From Chlorokybus atmophyticus (lineage: Eukaryota; Streptophyta; Chlorokybophyceae; Chlorokybales; Chlorokybaceae): DNA of 42,695 nucleotides. Under the pieces are notes generated by a model. It was given only the letters and a program-made list of their open reading frames with translations, was not told the DNA's origin and did no database searches. Positions within the stretch are counted from its first letter, which is position 1, and every line of letters begins with the position of its first letter. The stretch lies in NCBI GenBank assembly GCA_009103225.1, contig RHPI01001202.1:357476-400170 (forward strand). The letters are read 5' to 3'. The position numbers were made by a program, and so were the translations under genes. Shown piece by piece: positions 1 to 18,139 of the stretch.

Positions 1-6
1 GACCAC

Positions 7-27
7 CGCACGCACGCACGCACGCAC
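7..27. repeat. (CACG)n microsatellite in an intron
   Basis: About five copies of a CGCA/CACG tetranucleotide. It lies just upstream of the splice acceptor at 71-73, so it belongs to an intron of the gene whose last exon starts at 74. The same tetranucleotide recurs in introns of the protease gene. Confidence 0.9.
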
Positions 28-73
28 AGAGCAATTGAAACACAATTGGTGACCAAGCTTGTTGTTCTTTCAG

Positions 74-1291
74 GATCTAGCTGGTAGGAGGCCAAGGCCT
101 CATCCTCAGAAAAAGACGGAAGCCGTCTCAAAGGCAGTGCCCGAACCTGCAAAGTTGAACACTAGTTTGCCTTTTGAACAACGCGCCGCAAAGCGCACTG
201 CTGCCGAAGAAGATTACAGGGCAAAAGTATCTGAGTTGAGAGCCAGCCTAAGGGCTACAGAGGTACGACAGGTGCATCTTGGCAGCGACCGCTGGGAGAG
301 TCAGTACTGGCTGCTTCTTGGTGAAGACTCTCAGCAGCTGCAGCTGTATGTTGAGCAAAGGGACAGCAAGCGCTCGTGTAATGGTGCTGAACCGTCTGTC
401 GGATGCGAGGGGGCCACATTGCAGCCAACACAGCAAGCGCTGTTGTCGCAGATTGAAGCGGCAGCTAAACTGCCCGGAGTTTGGGGTCAGTATTGCACCA
501 AAGCACAGGTGGATGCGCTGCTTGCGTGGCTCAACCCCAGAGGGCGCAGGGAAGGCCCTCTGTATGAGGCGTTGCTGCAAATGAAAGACGAGTTGAAGAA
601 CACTTTGCCAGAGGATGAAGATATGGAGGAGGATGAACCCGTCGTGCAAAAGCGGCCCACGCGAAAGCGTGTAAACCTGGCGGTGGACGCGCTTAGCAAA
701 GTGTTGAAAGCTAGCAGCACGCATGCCAAGACTGCCCTGAAGTCTCGCGGGACGCCTTGTACTGAAGTGGCACTTCCAGATGAAGGCGATGGCAGTCCAT
801 GCATCTCAAAGGACCTACTTGTTGCAAGCCTACGTGCCGACTTACTGGACATTGAGGCAGCGCTACCAGACACTGCATACAGTGAGATTCTGGGCACGGC
901 AGAGCGCCGTGCAGCGTGGCGCGTGATGGCCAGCGAGGCTAGCAAAGTTCAAGACTTGGGTTCTGCTCTTCTGCTGCTTGAGCAAATGATACTGCCGGAG
1001 AGGCTGCACCAGCGATGGCACCTTTGGATGAACATGGAAGGTCTTGCTAACGTCCCAACTGTTGCAGCCCTAGCATTGCGCTTGTATTCCCTTGATGCCA
1101 ACCTAAGCTACAAGCAACCCAAGAAGAAGGCACCTGCGCGGCCAGCGCCAGCTAAAACAAACAAGAGGAGCGCACAGAAGCCGCCACCAACTCCGGAGAT
1201 GGATGAAGCTGAGCTTTACGGTTTGCGTCGCAGCAAACGCCAAAAAAGGCCTGTGGCATATACCGACGATCTGTATCGTGATATGGAGTAG
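74..1291 (+). CDS. WHIM/DDT-type chromatin remodelling subunit, 3'-terminal exon
   Basis: This is the last exon (phase 0) of a gene whose 5' exons lie outside the window. A pyrimidine-rich acceptor ends in CAG at 71-73; the open frame continuing upstream is intron. The TAG stop is at 1289-1291. The exon encodes 405 residues. Near 278-310 is a WHIM-like motif, LGSDRWESQYWLL, resembling the 'LG.DR..N.YW' of DDT/WSTF proteins. Near 482-545 WGQYCTKAQVDALLAWLNPR matches the WSD element. Near 830-1110 a segment (LLDIEAALPD, then ALALRLYSLDANL) resembles the C-terminal block of plant RINGLET/MBD9/DDR-type proteins. Acidic (600-640) and basic (from 1110) linkers fit a nuclear protein. Such proteins are accessory subunits of ISWI remodellers. 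The DDT domain itself would lie in the missing part, so the subfamily is unresolved. The family call is from remembered motifs. Confidence 0.78.
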   Translation, partial: DLAGRRPRPHPQKKTEAVSKAVPEPAKLNTSLPFEQRAAKRTAAEEDYRAKVSELRASLRATEVRQVHLGSDRWESQYWLLLGEDSQQLQLYVEQRDSKRSCNGAEPSVGCEGATLQPTQQALLSQIEAAAKLPGVWGQYCTKAQVDALLAWLNPRGRREGPLYEALLQMKDELKNTLPEDEDMEEDEPVVQKRPTRKRVNLAVDALSKVLKASSTHAKTALKSRGTPCTEVALPDEGDGSPCISKDLLVASLRADLLDIEAALPDTAYSEILGTAERRAAWRVMASEASKVQDLGSALLLLEQMILPERLHQRWHLWMNMEGLANVPTVAALALRLYSLDANLSYKQPKKKAPARPAPAKTNKRSAQKPPPTPEMDEAELYGLRRSKRQKRPVAYTDDLYRDME

Positions 1292-1594
1292 ACATGCAAA
1301 GTCTTGTGCACTTCCAGTCCATGAGCTGCATTGCAATCATCTATGCATGCTCTGTACCTGATTGTTGGCAGTGTGGGCAAGATTGCTGCAGGCAGCAGGT
1401 TTGACAACTGTTTGCGTGTTGTCCGCCATCAACTGCTGCAGTCGTTATTGTGTAGCAGTTGCTGCATGTCACTTTGCAAGTCACTGACATGGCAAGCAGC
1501 CCTGTTTTGCCAGATCTGACTAGTAGCCATGCCTGTGTTGATACGCGCACACTTGATTTGAGCATGATATGCGCTAGCTAGCGCAGTAGAAGTT
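1292..1594. other. 3' flank of the WHIM gene, with a 16-bp palindrome
   Basis: No coding sequence is supported here. It should hold the 3' untranslated region of the gene ending at 1291. A perfect 16-bp palindrome, TGCGCTAGCTAGCGCA, sits at 1570-1585, directly before the dispersed repeat. I see no clear poly(A) signal. Confidence 0.5.
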
Positions 1595-1936
1595 GCATAG
1601 GGTATGCGTCATAGTCCCAAGACACACACATATGCTCAGAGTGCAAACACAAGGCATAAACAAACAAGCTAACATGAACAAGCAAACACAATGATTCCAC
1701 CTGGGGCCACCACCTAATTTACACCACACATAGTGCCCTATGTGCTATGCAAGTGTTGCGCAGCAGGAGGAGGCAGCAGCCACCAATGGCATAACCGACC
1801 TGTGAATTACAGGCAGGAGGCGATGGGGAGTCTTTGATAGCGGAGCAGCGGTAGTGGCAGAAGCAAGGAGCGGCAAGACAAGTGCGGTGATGTGCAGTGC
1901 ACACCTATGCTATGCCGCCCGCCCCACACGTCAACC
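1595..1936. repeat. Dispersed repeat, copy 1
   Basis: This stretch aligns, with many substitutions and indels, to 39491-39858 in the same orientation. Shared blocks in the same order include the start (CATAGGGTATGCGTC versus TATAGGGTATGCATC), a CAGCAGGAGG block followed by CAGCAGCCA, GCGGTAGTG, GGCAAGACAAGTGCG, GATGTGCAGT and CTATGCCGCCC/CTCTGCCGCCC. No long frame is conserved between copies, so a non-coding mobile element (SINE- or MITE-like) or an old segmental duplication is more likely than a gene. Confidence 0.65.
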
Positions 1937-4606
1937 ATGCATGGTAGTCAGAGTCTGTTGTGCGCTTGCTAAATGCTACACAACTGTGAGCAATTAAACA
2001 TGAGATTTAGGCCAATGTTACGTTCGTTGCTGTCATAATCTTATGGTCACTTTCCAACATGTCTAAGTATAGATATCTAATCTTAGTTAAGAAAGACACG
2101 TTACGGCACATCACCTTCAGGTAGGTGCATACGATAAAATCTCTTTGATTTTGTTATTGGATGGACACCATTCAGCCATGCTGCCTGTCACCATGCCTGT
2201 CTCACACACAACCACACAGCACTACCAGTAGCACACATGCTCGAGCGTATCATCCTTGAACTACTGCCGCGAGCGCAACGTCTGCCTCCGTGGTCAACGG
2301 CGCCGTCAGCAATGGCGCCCAGGTGTGACCAACACCGCTGCTGCTCTTCGCGCCATCCCCAACTCCTCGCGCTCGCTACGGTGCACGCGCCACGCGCTGG
2401 CGGAACAGCGTGGTGAAGCCACTCAATCGATGCAAGTCCAGCACCAGAACAGCTACCGCTGGTCTCGAGGCGAGCTCGTACAGTAGATGAGAAGTTCTCA
2501 TCAAGAGCCGTGTGAAAGTCATCGCCCAATATCCCATATGTCTCCGCTGCCATTGGCATAAAGGTATTTCAAGCTCTCAAGGGTGATTGTGGTACTTCCG
2601 CCGCCGCGGCGAAAAAATAGCCTAAGCGGCTTGCCCTCATCGGCCTAACTTGTGGCCCATCTTGCGCACTCATTGCAAGTTGAGATCATGACATCGAAGA
2701 GAATGCGGCTATCTGGTGCCGTCCCCCCCAATAATATCAAGTCGATGCGTCGACGCATGGACTTTGTATTTCAACCACGGGGGCGACGCCGCTCTCATTG
2801 TTTGCTTGGCATGAAGCTCGTTTTCGCGCGGCTGATCACATACTAGTTGCCGGACTCACACATGATGGCACACACCTCGTTCCGCAGTGCCACTGTGTTG
2901 TGCATGTCAGTCGTCTCGTTATTCATCGAACATTAAGTCATATTCAATTGTTTTTAATAAGTGCCCTCCGGCGTGAATGCCACACCATATACGCAGTATA
3001 AGATGTTGGCCAGCACAAGATGTGGGAGGCATAGTAAGGTGCGCCTGGTTGTGTGTCTGTACACGCTTGCTAACATATGCAGTACGTGGAACAGTTTGCT
3101 TAGCAGTGCCGAGCTTCAAGCGTCTGCGCTGATCAACAGCAGCCAACTTGCGCTTCTTTCCACCCGTGATAGCGTTACTTTCGTGAAACTTGATTGTTGT
3201 ATGCACCACGCTGATGTAATTCTATCGCTTGCGTGCCTCCGTGCGCGGCATCCCCGCGAACGACTAAGAAAAATGCAGCGCGCCTCCATCGGCGACAAGC
3301 GATAAATTGATCGCAGATCGTGCAAAGATTGAAAATAAGGACCACAAAGCAACACATAAACAGAGACACTGCTATGACATGTTAAAGCATACAGCTGCTG
3401 GACTTACAATATAAGCAGGTAGGCGTACATGCACCCTCAAACTTGCCCCCATCCAGCATAGGTTATGTAACACCATCGATCCTCACATTCAAACACTATC
3501 TGTTTTGTGACTGTGCTTATTATCATGGGTCGAGTGCACATGCGAGACGTCACAGCTCAGCCGTGCATGTTGCATATGTCTGACCATGCTAAGGTGTGCG
3601 ATTGTAGCCATACCAGTATGTATGTAAGTTGGTAAGAGAATGTTATAGTCTATAACTTGTATGTCCTCATGCGCGCTCATGCATATACCGGTAAGATTAA
3701 TGTTTTCATGGAAGACACTTTCGCTTACCAATCGTTAGGCTACAGTTTATAGAACCGCAATTGCACGGTTGTCCCTTACTCAGGGCGGTTTCAATTCTGA
3801 CAATTGTCAGTACGGGTGCTAAGGGACGACTGCTAACTCACTAACCCACTTACTTCCAGTTTCAAACTTGGAAGCTACAGCAGCACCCACTGTCAAGCAC
3901 TCAGAGTGCCACCCCAGCGACGGAACTTCCGACACGCCTTGAGCACGTGACCTGAGCACTGCCTGACCGGCCGCAACCGCCCAGCGGTTACAAACGAACC
4001 GGAAGCCAGAACGCTGTCGACCGGAGTACACGACATGATGATTTTCGGTAACGACAGAATCGATTTGGCATTGGAGGCGGATATCGGCAGTTGCGATGCG
4101 GTAGTCCTGCCTGCTTTGTCGCTGCGTATACGCAGAGATCAGTGCGAGACCATCGACATCGCGTGTCTCCACACTGCGTCCGTGCCGGCGGTCGTTTTTA
4201 TATTTTGGTGCCTTCCCTGCCGGCGGTTTCATGTCGGTGATGTGGGTAACGTTACGTCCTCGCTTCTGTTCGTTTGTTAGGTGGCTGGTTTGGGCAGTAC
4301 GTTCTGTGCTTGTGCTGCTCATCTCAGACAAGGAACGCAAGCGTGTCCTACAATGTTGCGGGCTTAGCAGCGGCGGCGGCGGCGGAGCAGGAGGCGGAGG
4401 AGGACGAGGACGAGGACGAGGCGGAGGTGGCCACGGGGTTGACGTAGGTGCTGGTTTTAATTAAGCGGTGGTAAGCCGCCGCCGGACCTAGGTTTGCGGC
4501 AATGACTGTAGCGATGAGGAGTTGATGGTTTAGCTCTACTTTGAGGAGGAGGAGGCGGCGGTGGTGGACGAGGAGGAGGAGAAGAGCGGCGGTGTATAGA
4601 ACAGTG
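1937..4606. other. Intergenic region upstream of the protease gene
   Basis: 2.7 kb without a gene I can support. Several short ORFs occur on both strands, the longest about 170 codons on the minus strand at 3819-4340; none has a recognisable domain. A perfect palindrome CTGACAATTGTCAG lies at 3797-3810. GGC/GGA-rich tracts at about 4370-4440 and 4540-4590 lie just upstream of the protease ATG and probably belong to its promoter or 5' untranslated region. Confidence 0.5.
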
Positions 4607-11030
<6,424 letters not shown>

Positions 11031-12113
11031 AGTGTTGTACCATAAATGCACACATACGCACATACTTAGTTTGAGAGTATTACATGCGTACCTAGTTTTG
11101 CAAGAAAAAGTGTAAAGTCCTCTTCAGTACTGTACAAACAGATGGTAACCGGCGCAGATGCTCAGTAGACCCCTACATCCCAATGAAGAGACCTTATTGG
11201 TATAACAGTCGGCGACGTTGGGTCGGGCACAGTGTAGATTAAGTCGTAAAGAGATACATATAACAGAGTTAGCTGTTTATTGTTTGGGGTGGCGTACATT
11301 ATGCGCCACCAGCTAGTACTTTTATGTACTCCTTGCTTTGTTACATACCGTCCTTCTGAAGGCGTATGACGTTAACATACCTTTTGCTGTTCTTACTTAA
11401 AATTAAGCTGCCTTTACGCGCTGCGTGTGCGTGAGCGTGTGTTTGTGTGTGCGCAGAGCAGATTGTCGTGTGCGTCCACACCAGCATGCTGTGCTCTGGC
11501 ATAATCATGTTCAGGATATATGACGTGCTATTAGACACACGCATGCAATGCATCACAACCACTCAAGCATTACATGCACACTAAAATAACAATTCACTGT
11601 TGTCACCACCAGGCTAATCTACTGCACTAAAATACCAGCTGGCCTTCCCCATTAGACATGCATGTACATATGTGTGTCTCTAATCAAACACAGTGCCAGT
11701 ACAGCGCTTATGTGCTGGGCTAGTACCTTGTAGTTGAACCGGTAAAAACTCACATACTGCAGCAGGAGGCGCCTACAGCTAGCCACGTGACCACGTGCGC
11801 ACCCCGTCACAAGCCATAAACGCCACGTGTAGGATGGCTGGCTTCTCCTCAGCATCAGGTGGCTTGCACGCAGAGCGCGCAGGCCGGAAGCCCGCAATGT
11901 CCTGGCCCAGCTACATCAGTGCCGTGAAAAGCCGCTGCTACAGGAGTGGCCTCATGATGACTTGTGGCCAACTAATGTGATTGCAATGTGGCAATGGCGC
12001 AAGTAGTTGGCTCCTGCCATCCAGGCATTGTAAAACGACTCCACACAAAGATTGTATGCATACGCACACAAGAACTAGCGCATCCATCAATGCCTAGTCA
12101 CAACGTCTCTGCG
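11031..12113. other. Convergent intergenic region (protease / ENPP 3' ends)
   Basis: 1.08 kb between the stop codons of two convergent genes. No coding sequence is supported. A TGTAAA at 11111-11116 might be a green-algal type poly(A) signal for the protease (TGTAA is the chlorophycean signal). I see no clear equivalent for the ENPP gene on the other strand. Confidence 0.5.
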
Positions 12114-14785
12114 TCATCTGTAGCCCAACAGTAGTTCCCGCGCAAACTCTGCACTGCCATTACTCGGCGCTGGTGTCAAGCGCAGGATATCCGCCATGAT
12201 GTTATACAGCTCCACACTTACAAAGGGCGAGACAGCATGCGCTTTCCTAAACCTCGGGCCCCGAGCGATGAACGTGGCGCGCATTGACAACAGCGAGTTT
12301 TCGTAGCCATGTGTGCCACCGCACCCGCACAAGTTGGCACGCATTCTCTCACCGGTAGTTATTACATATCCCTCCTGCGCGATGCCCACGATTGGAGGCA
12401 CTCTGTCACCATATGAAAAATGCAGGTGTTCGGGCACATCTTCTCTGAAGTACAGCGACATCTGTGCATTGCTTTGCAACAATGCGCCGGTTAGGTTCTC
12501 ATACACTTGCACAATGGATGCTGCATCTGGCGGACGTATTCCCAACACCGGCGAGTAGTACTCTACCCAGCTCAGGTCCATCGTCGGCAGCAGCTCATCC
12601 AGCAATATGACCTGTTCTCAGGATGGGCCAACAATCATACACGCTCAAGGTGTGTGCAACCTTAGCTACAAGCAACAACTTGAACAGCGTGTGCGATACC
12701 TTGTTGGCACACGTAGACGCCATGCCGTGGTCGCTGACAACAATTAGATGGGTGCTGTCAAGGAGACCTCTAGCCCGCAGCCCGTCAACGAGACGGCCAA
12801 CAACGGAGTCAATCTGTTGTACCGCCGCAGCAACCTGAGGTATACAAGCACAGACATTGTCGTTCAGCAAGCACCAACAGGTTGTGTATGAACACCAGCG
12901 ATTTGACTACTGGTATTGCAAACTCACCTGAGGCGAGTCTGGACCATATATGTGGCCCATGGTGTCTGCAACATTGACGTAGGCGGTCATGAAGCGGGGT
13001 CGTTCTTCAATAGGAAGGTCAAGATACCCCAACACCGTGTCTATGCGAGCCTCATATGGCATGCTGCCATTGTACGCTAGACACCACCTGAGGACAAGGT
13101 CGCAACGAAAAGGTGTACTCTTGCAACCAATCACAAGACGTGCGTAGAATGCTGACGATCACACAAAGCTGTCATACCGCGGGTCGCAATCCCATGGTGG
13201 TAACTGTGTTTCACTCCCGGGCCTTGAAGCAACAACATGTTCGTAAGAACCTGCCCAAGCAATCCTTGCATGCGCAGCACACATTGGGGATGGTGAACAA
13301 TGGTGTCCTACCCAAGCGTCATACCAAAATGCTGTGGCTGCACGCACACCTTGCTTGGTCGCAGTCATCCAAATTGGCTCTCCTACCGCAGCAATCAATG
13401 CATATTCCCACATGCACAACAATGCGGTTGCATCATATTGCCCCCTGCTATCTGTACTCACCAAGCCACCACTTTGGCTCTTTGGAACTCATAGTAAAGA
13501 TGGATCCATCTTCTGGGTCTCGAAAAGTGTTGCCGACAATCCCGTGCCAAGGAGGGTACAGCCCTGTGGCCATCGAGTAGTGCGACGGGAATGTCTCACT
13601 TGGAAACACAGGCAGCATGCCCACGCTTGCATGAGTCCCCGACGCACACAGAAATTCTAGATTGGGAGCGTACACCTTGTTGATGTAATCCCACCTGCGA
13701 GGAACCAACATGGCTGATGTTGCTGTAGATTGCCCACTTGTTCAAGCACATGCGTATGCACAACGGACAATCTGTGCAAGTCAGTCACCTGAAGCCATCC
13801 AAAGATACAAGTATAATTGTAGGGTTCACATCTTCCAGGGCCAACAAGTCCTCGACATCTGTGCTGGACACAACCCCAGAACAGTTGAGAGTGTGTGCAA
13901 AACAATAGACAATAAAATAAGCTTAGGTCAGCGCCATGGACTTTTGTGAGTAGCCGGCTTACTTGGCAAGAGACATGTCCATCACTACCGACACAGTCAC
14001 CGGCACGCACAAGCACACAAGCGCATGTGCATGCACATGAACCTTTATCTGGTCGATCGACAGCGAGTTTGACTGTAGCAGTTACAAGCGCAGCAGTGAT
14101 GGCAATCAGCACAGCAACTCCGAATGCACAGAGTCTCAGCACTCTACGCAATCGCACGATCTCAGCGCCAGAATCGCCCTGAAGAAGCATACTCCTGCTC
14201 TGTTCACTGCTGAAGGGCATCATGAAGGTGGACTTGAGCTGCGAAGCCCAGTCATTCTCAGCAGGAGAAGGTGCTGGATCCTGCAGCACATGCGATCAGC
14301 ACTGCAAACGCAGCAAGGGCGCACTCCAACTTCGCAAGTTAGATTATTCTGTCATGTCATTCAACTGTGAAGTAGGCTTTCCCTGCAGCGATGGAGAAAT
14401 GTTGCATGTGCCTGGAAGCGCCGAGCCATTGTGCGTGTGCGCAACTTTGTCAGCTTAAGTTTAGCCAGTGTGCGGCCAGGCAAAGTGGACGACAGGTGCA
14501 GTTGCTACTGCCCTCAGCTGATGAAGTGCATGTTTCAAATGCAACGCAAGTAAAGTGCAGACATGCGTACAGCACATTCAAGGAAGCATGCCGCCTCCTG
14601 CAAGCATGCTTGCTTGGGCACATACTAATCACTACATACTGAAATCACTTTACTTGAATGGCTGAACAAACCAGATGCTAGCACACCTCCAGGAGAAGCT
14701 CAACCATCTCGCTGCCGGCCTCCTCAGCGACCCCGGTGGTCTGCGCAGCTTCCCTCTTGCTGCCCAGCACCGCCGTCGCCGCCAT
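12114..14785 (-). CDS. Type II membrane nucleotide pyrophosphatase/phosphodiesterase (ENPP-like)
   Basis: Exons in transcript order: 14785-14687, 14280-14043, 13858-13789, 13694-13462, 13382-13325, 13222-13178, 13087-12928, 12834-12700, 12611-12114. All junctions are GT-AG and in frame, giving 511 residues. Residues 1-80 are cytoplasmic, 81-103 one transmembrane helix with no cleavage motif, and the rest the extracytoplasmic catalytic domain. The ENPP active site is complete: Asp133 (VSLDGFR), nucleophile Thr170 (FPSETFPSHYS), Asp289 and His293 (ADTMGHIYGPDS), Asp336-His337 (VVSDHGM), His447 (GTHGYEN). Family landmarks WWLGEPIW and FWPGSE are formed across splice junctions, which supports the exon model. 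The enzyme should hydrolyse phosphodiester or pyrophosphate bonds of nucleotides or lipids at the cell surface or in the secretory/vacuolar lumen; the substrate cannot be told from sequence. There are no somatomedin-B or nuclease-like domains, so it is the short, plant-like form. The first exon is the least certain part. Confidence 0.92.
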
Positions 14786-15142
14786 GAAGCAAGCAAACCG
14801 GCCCCCTGGATATAGCCCTGGGTGGTGACAGCAGGAGTTCCCACCCTCCCAAAACAAAACACAATGAAGCAGGCAAGCATGCACTTAGCAAGCTCAGCTT
14901 GCCAAGCTGTAAGCATTTTTCTGGAAGCCTTAGCTGTGCCGCGTTGCCTGCGGCGGCGGCGGCGGTGGGGTTGGTGTAGGTGATGTTGCAGCTGCCAGCC
15001 GTGGTTCAGTTCTGTGGAGTGGGTTGCTGGCTCAGGCGGAGCAGGAGGAGCTAGCATGGGGCGAGCTGCTGCTTGTTAGGGTTTTGCTGGTGGGGTTGCT
15101 TTCTAGCGCTGAGCTGTGGCAGCTTGAGGTAAGGCAGGCATT
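14786..15142. promoter_or_regulatory. Shared divergent promoter region of ENPP and SEC63
   Basis: 357 bp separate the start codons of two divergent genes, so both 5' untranslated regions and promoters must lie here. The segment contains a short GGC-repeat tract at about 14947-14967 and no evident TATA box. This is inference from gene orientation only. Confidence 0.5.
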
Positions 15143-18139
15143 ATGGCTGGCGAACAGGGTGATGAGATCAGCGCTCTGTTCCCCATTTTCCTGCTGTCCG
15201 TGCTCTCCCTGTTCCTGGTGCCCTGGACCATCGTGCTGCTGCTTGGCCTCGCCTCCGGCAAGCACAGAGCTGGCAGCCGCGCCACATGTAGCTGCTCCAT
15301 GTGCCGTCGATCTCCCAAAAATGCGCAGTCTGTATGGAGAAAGGTAACTCTGCTGCTACCGCTGCTGCATTGGATTGCTATTTTGGTTGCTTGTTTGCTT
15401 GGTTTACATCCATTGCCGTGCGTTGATAGCTGCATGAATGCCAGCAGTAGCCCCAGCGGTTCGGTTTGAGTTTTATGCATTTGGCATGTGTTCCTCCTCT
15501 CTGTGCACATTGCATTCTGCTTGAGAGCTCGGCTGCGTCTTGCAAATGCATTTTTTGGTTTGCAGCGTGTCTGGCCATGCCTATCATTGTTTCTGTTTGT
15601 GGCAATGCAGGTCAACCGGTATTTGACAGTGGGCAATGTGGCCTGCTTGCTTCTGTGGTGCGTTGCGGTCGCCTTAATGTTATACATACGAGCATCCACG
15701 GCGCAGGTGGGAAAAACAGACTTGGTTCATTGTATGCATGTGTACCGAGTGTAAAGTGTTAAGTTTTTTTACGTACACCCTGTATGTTCATAAGAATATT
15801 TCTCTCGTATCGTATCACAATACAAAAGCATGCCTGATTGGCACAGCCTATGCAACAACACAGTGAGTGGCTGCAGTTAGAACAGCGTTGGTGTATCAAT
15901 ACACTGATGCACCTGCTGGCTTCAGGTGACACCGTTTGAGCCGTACTCTATTCTTGGGTTGTCGTCTGGTGCGTCTGAGTCGGACATCAAGAAGGCGTAT
16001 CGCCGGCTGTCATTACTGTACCATCCAGATAAAAATCCGGACCCTGGTGAGTTGTGCTGGATGTCAAGCAGTTGGTTACCAGAGGAGTTGCACTGCAGTT
16101 ACTTTTGGTACACAGAAGCAAGCATTTTGACTGCGTGCTTGATAGAGTACTTGGACTTGTGCAGCTGCTACGCAATACTTCACGGACTACATTTCAAAGG
16201 CATACAAGGCGCTGACTGATGAGACAATGAAGAAGAACCTTGAGGAGCATGGACACCCTGATGGACCTCAGGTATAATACAATCTGAGTCCCTTCCCGCT
16301 GTAGAGCTTCCTTGCTTAAGGGTCAAGTGATTGCAATGCAGGGGTATGTTGTTGGCATAGCGCTGCCCAAGTTCATGCTGCAAAGTGGTGCGAATGGTGG
16401 CGCATTGGTGTTGTGCCTTGTTGGTTGCGGCATCCTCTTGCCGCTTATTGCGGCGGTTGTTTACCTCACGAAGTCTTCAAAGTATGCTGGCAATCAAGTC
16501 ATGCAGCAGACAATGACTTACTATCACGTTATGATGAAGCCATCATTGGCGCTAAGGTATGCTACGCCAGCGTGTGCTGACTTGATGAACCTGAGCGAAC
16601 ACACACTGACTGCGTGCCGTTTGCAGCAAGGTTATTGAACACTTAATGGTAGCTGATGAGTATGTGTCGATACCCGTGCGCCGTACGGATGAAGAGCCAC
16701 TACAACGACTTGCCAACGTGTTGAGAGGCGAGTTGGCATTTGACCCCAGTAACTTGAAGACGCAAAAAGAGAAGTTCTGGCGTAGGCATCCTGCACTGAT
16801 CAAGGTGCATGCATTGCCCAATTCTCTCTCTCTCTCTCTATCAGATCTGCAAACGCCTGTGGCATTGCTAGAGCGATACCATGTGCATGACGAGCTGGTG
16901 TTACTCTGGTGGCAGGCACAATTGCTTCTCCTGGCTCAGATGTCGCGCGAGAGTGCCCAAGTCGATCAGGGTTTACTGCAGCAGGACATGACGAACATTC
17001 TTCAGCTCGCTCCTAAGTTAATGGAGGAGCTTTTCAAGGCAGCTGTGAGACCACGGCCACCGTTGTATGCTGGCTGGCTGCGGCCAGCCCAGAGTGTACT
17101 GGAGGTTTCACAATGCCTTATACAAGGTGTGCCGCTGAGCCTCAAGAAGTTGGATCGGGCTTCAGCATCTGGGATGTCCGGTGCTGACGGACCGGCATCA
17201 CTGATGCAGTTGCCGCATGTCGATTCGGACTGCCTTAAGCAACTGGGGCGCAAGGTATGGCACTGTATGCATTGAGTGCTTGCAGTGGTCATCCCCCTGT
17301 TTGACATGCAGACAAACAAGTGGATCCATACTTACATGCGGGTGTTGTGCACACAGAAAGTGCGGGGACTTGCAGATTTGCAGGCTTGGAACCAGGCTGA
17401 GCGTGAAGCGGTGTATGCTGGTGCTGGGATCAGTGCAGAGCACGCTGCAGACATTGAAGCTACCTTGGCAGTGCTGCCGGAAGTTACACTCGAGGCGACC
17501 GTTGAAACTGAAGGGGAGTCGATGATTGAAGCCAATGATATTGTTACACTTAATGTGTGGGTGAAGATAACCCGCCCTGGAGGTGGCCCGCCAGCTGGCG
17601 AATGCCACAGTCCGCTCTTTCCGTTTGTCAAGGAGGAGGGCTGGTATCTGATGCTGGTTGACCCTGTGGACAACTCTGTGTTCGTGTCGCAAAAGGTGCT
17701 TATGGATTCGGACACACCCCCAGCTGGTGCCGAAGCTTCCAAGTTGGCCAAAGAAGGTTACCGCTTGACGTCAGCCAAGTTTCAGGCGCCCAAACCATCC
17801 GACAAAAGCTACAACCTGCAGCTGCTATGCATGTCTGATTGCTGGATTGGTTGCGACCGCAAGCTGCCGATAAAAATGAAGGTTAACAAGCCTGGCACGC
17901 GCGGCCCTATTGTCACAGCTGATGGGGAGCCAGTGGAGGATGAGGTTTTGGAGAAAGAGGGCTCTGATGCTGACCAAGATGAAATATATGATGAGGATGA
18001 TGAGAGTGAAGGCGAGGAGTCTGATGATGAAGACTCTGAACCCTTCAGTAGCATCACCGATGGAGCGGACTTGACGGGTCAGACAGATGCGCATGCTAGC
18101 AAATCACATAGCAAGTCAAAAGCACGACAGCGCCGCTGA
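15143..18139 (+). CDS. SEC63: Sec63-type J-domain translocon protein (ERdj2-like)
   Basis: Exons: 15143-15343, 15611-15706, 15926-16046, 16165-16271, 16342-16556, 16627-16804, 16916-17254, 17312-18139. Phases agree, giving 694 residues, close to plant ERdj2. Transmembrane helices lie at about 11-34, 73-95 and 195-216. The J domain (about 103-170) lies between the second and third helix and carries the HPD motif at 132-134 ([11 protein letters not shown]), which stimulates the lumenal Hsp70 BiP. The Sec63/Brl region follows (about 230-620; [26 protein letters not shown]-like [17 protein letters not shown]). The tail at about 625-663 is strongly acidic, as in Sec63 proteins that bind Sec62. It should act in the ER membrane with the Sec61 channel in protein import. 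The start is the first in-frame ATG, giving the [16 protein letters not shown] amino end expected of plant homologues. Confidence 0.95.
16805..16915 (+). other. In-frame, stop-free intron 6 of SEC63
   Basis: A 111-nt segment with GTGCAT donor and GGTGGCAG acceptor. It has no stop in the SEC63 frame and a length divisible by three, so retention would add 37 residues between HPALIK and [14 protein letters not shown] treat it as an intron because the flanking residues join exactly as in plant Sec63. It contains a (CT)n tract at about 16823-16838; a closer AG at 16843-16844 would lead to a stop. Confidence 0.65.

Noticed and set aside
59..73. Open frame extending the WHIM exon upstream with an apparent start
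   Set aside because: The start would be TTG, and the sequence ends in a typical pyrimidine-rich CAG acceptor, so it is intron.
3819..4340. 173-codon minus-strand ORF upstream of the protease
   Set aside because: No domain, no splice context and no codon pattern distinguishing it from chance; kept as intergenic.
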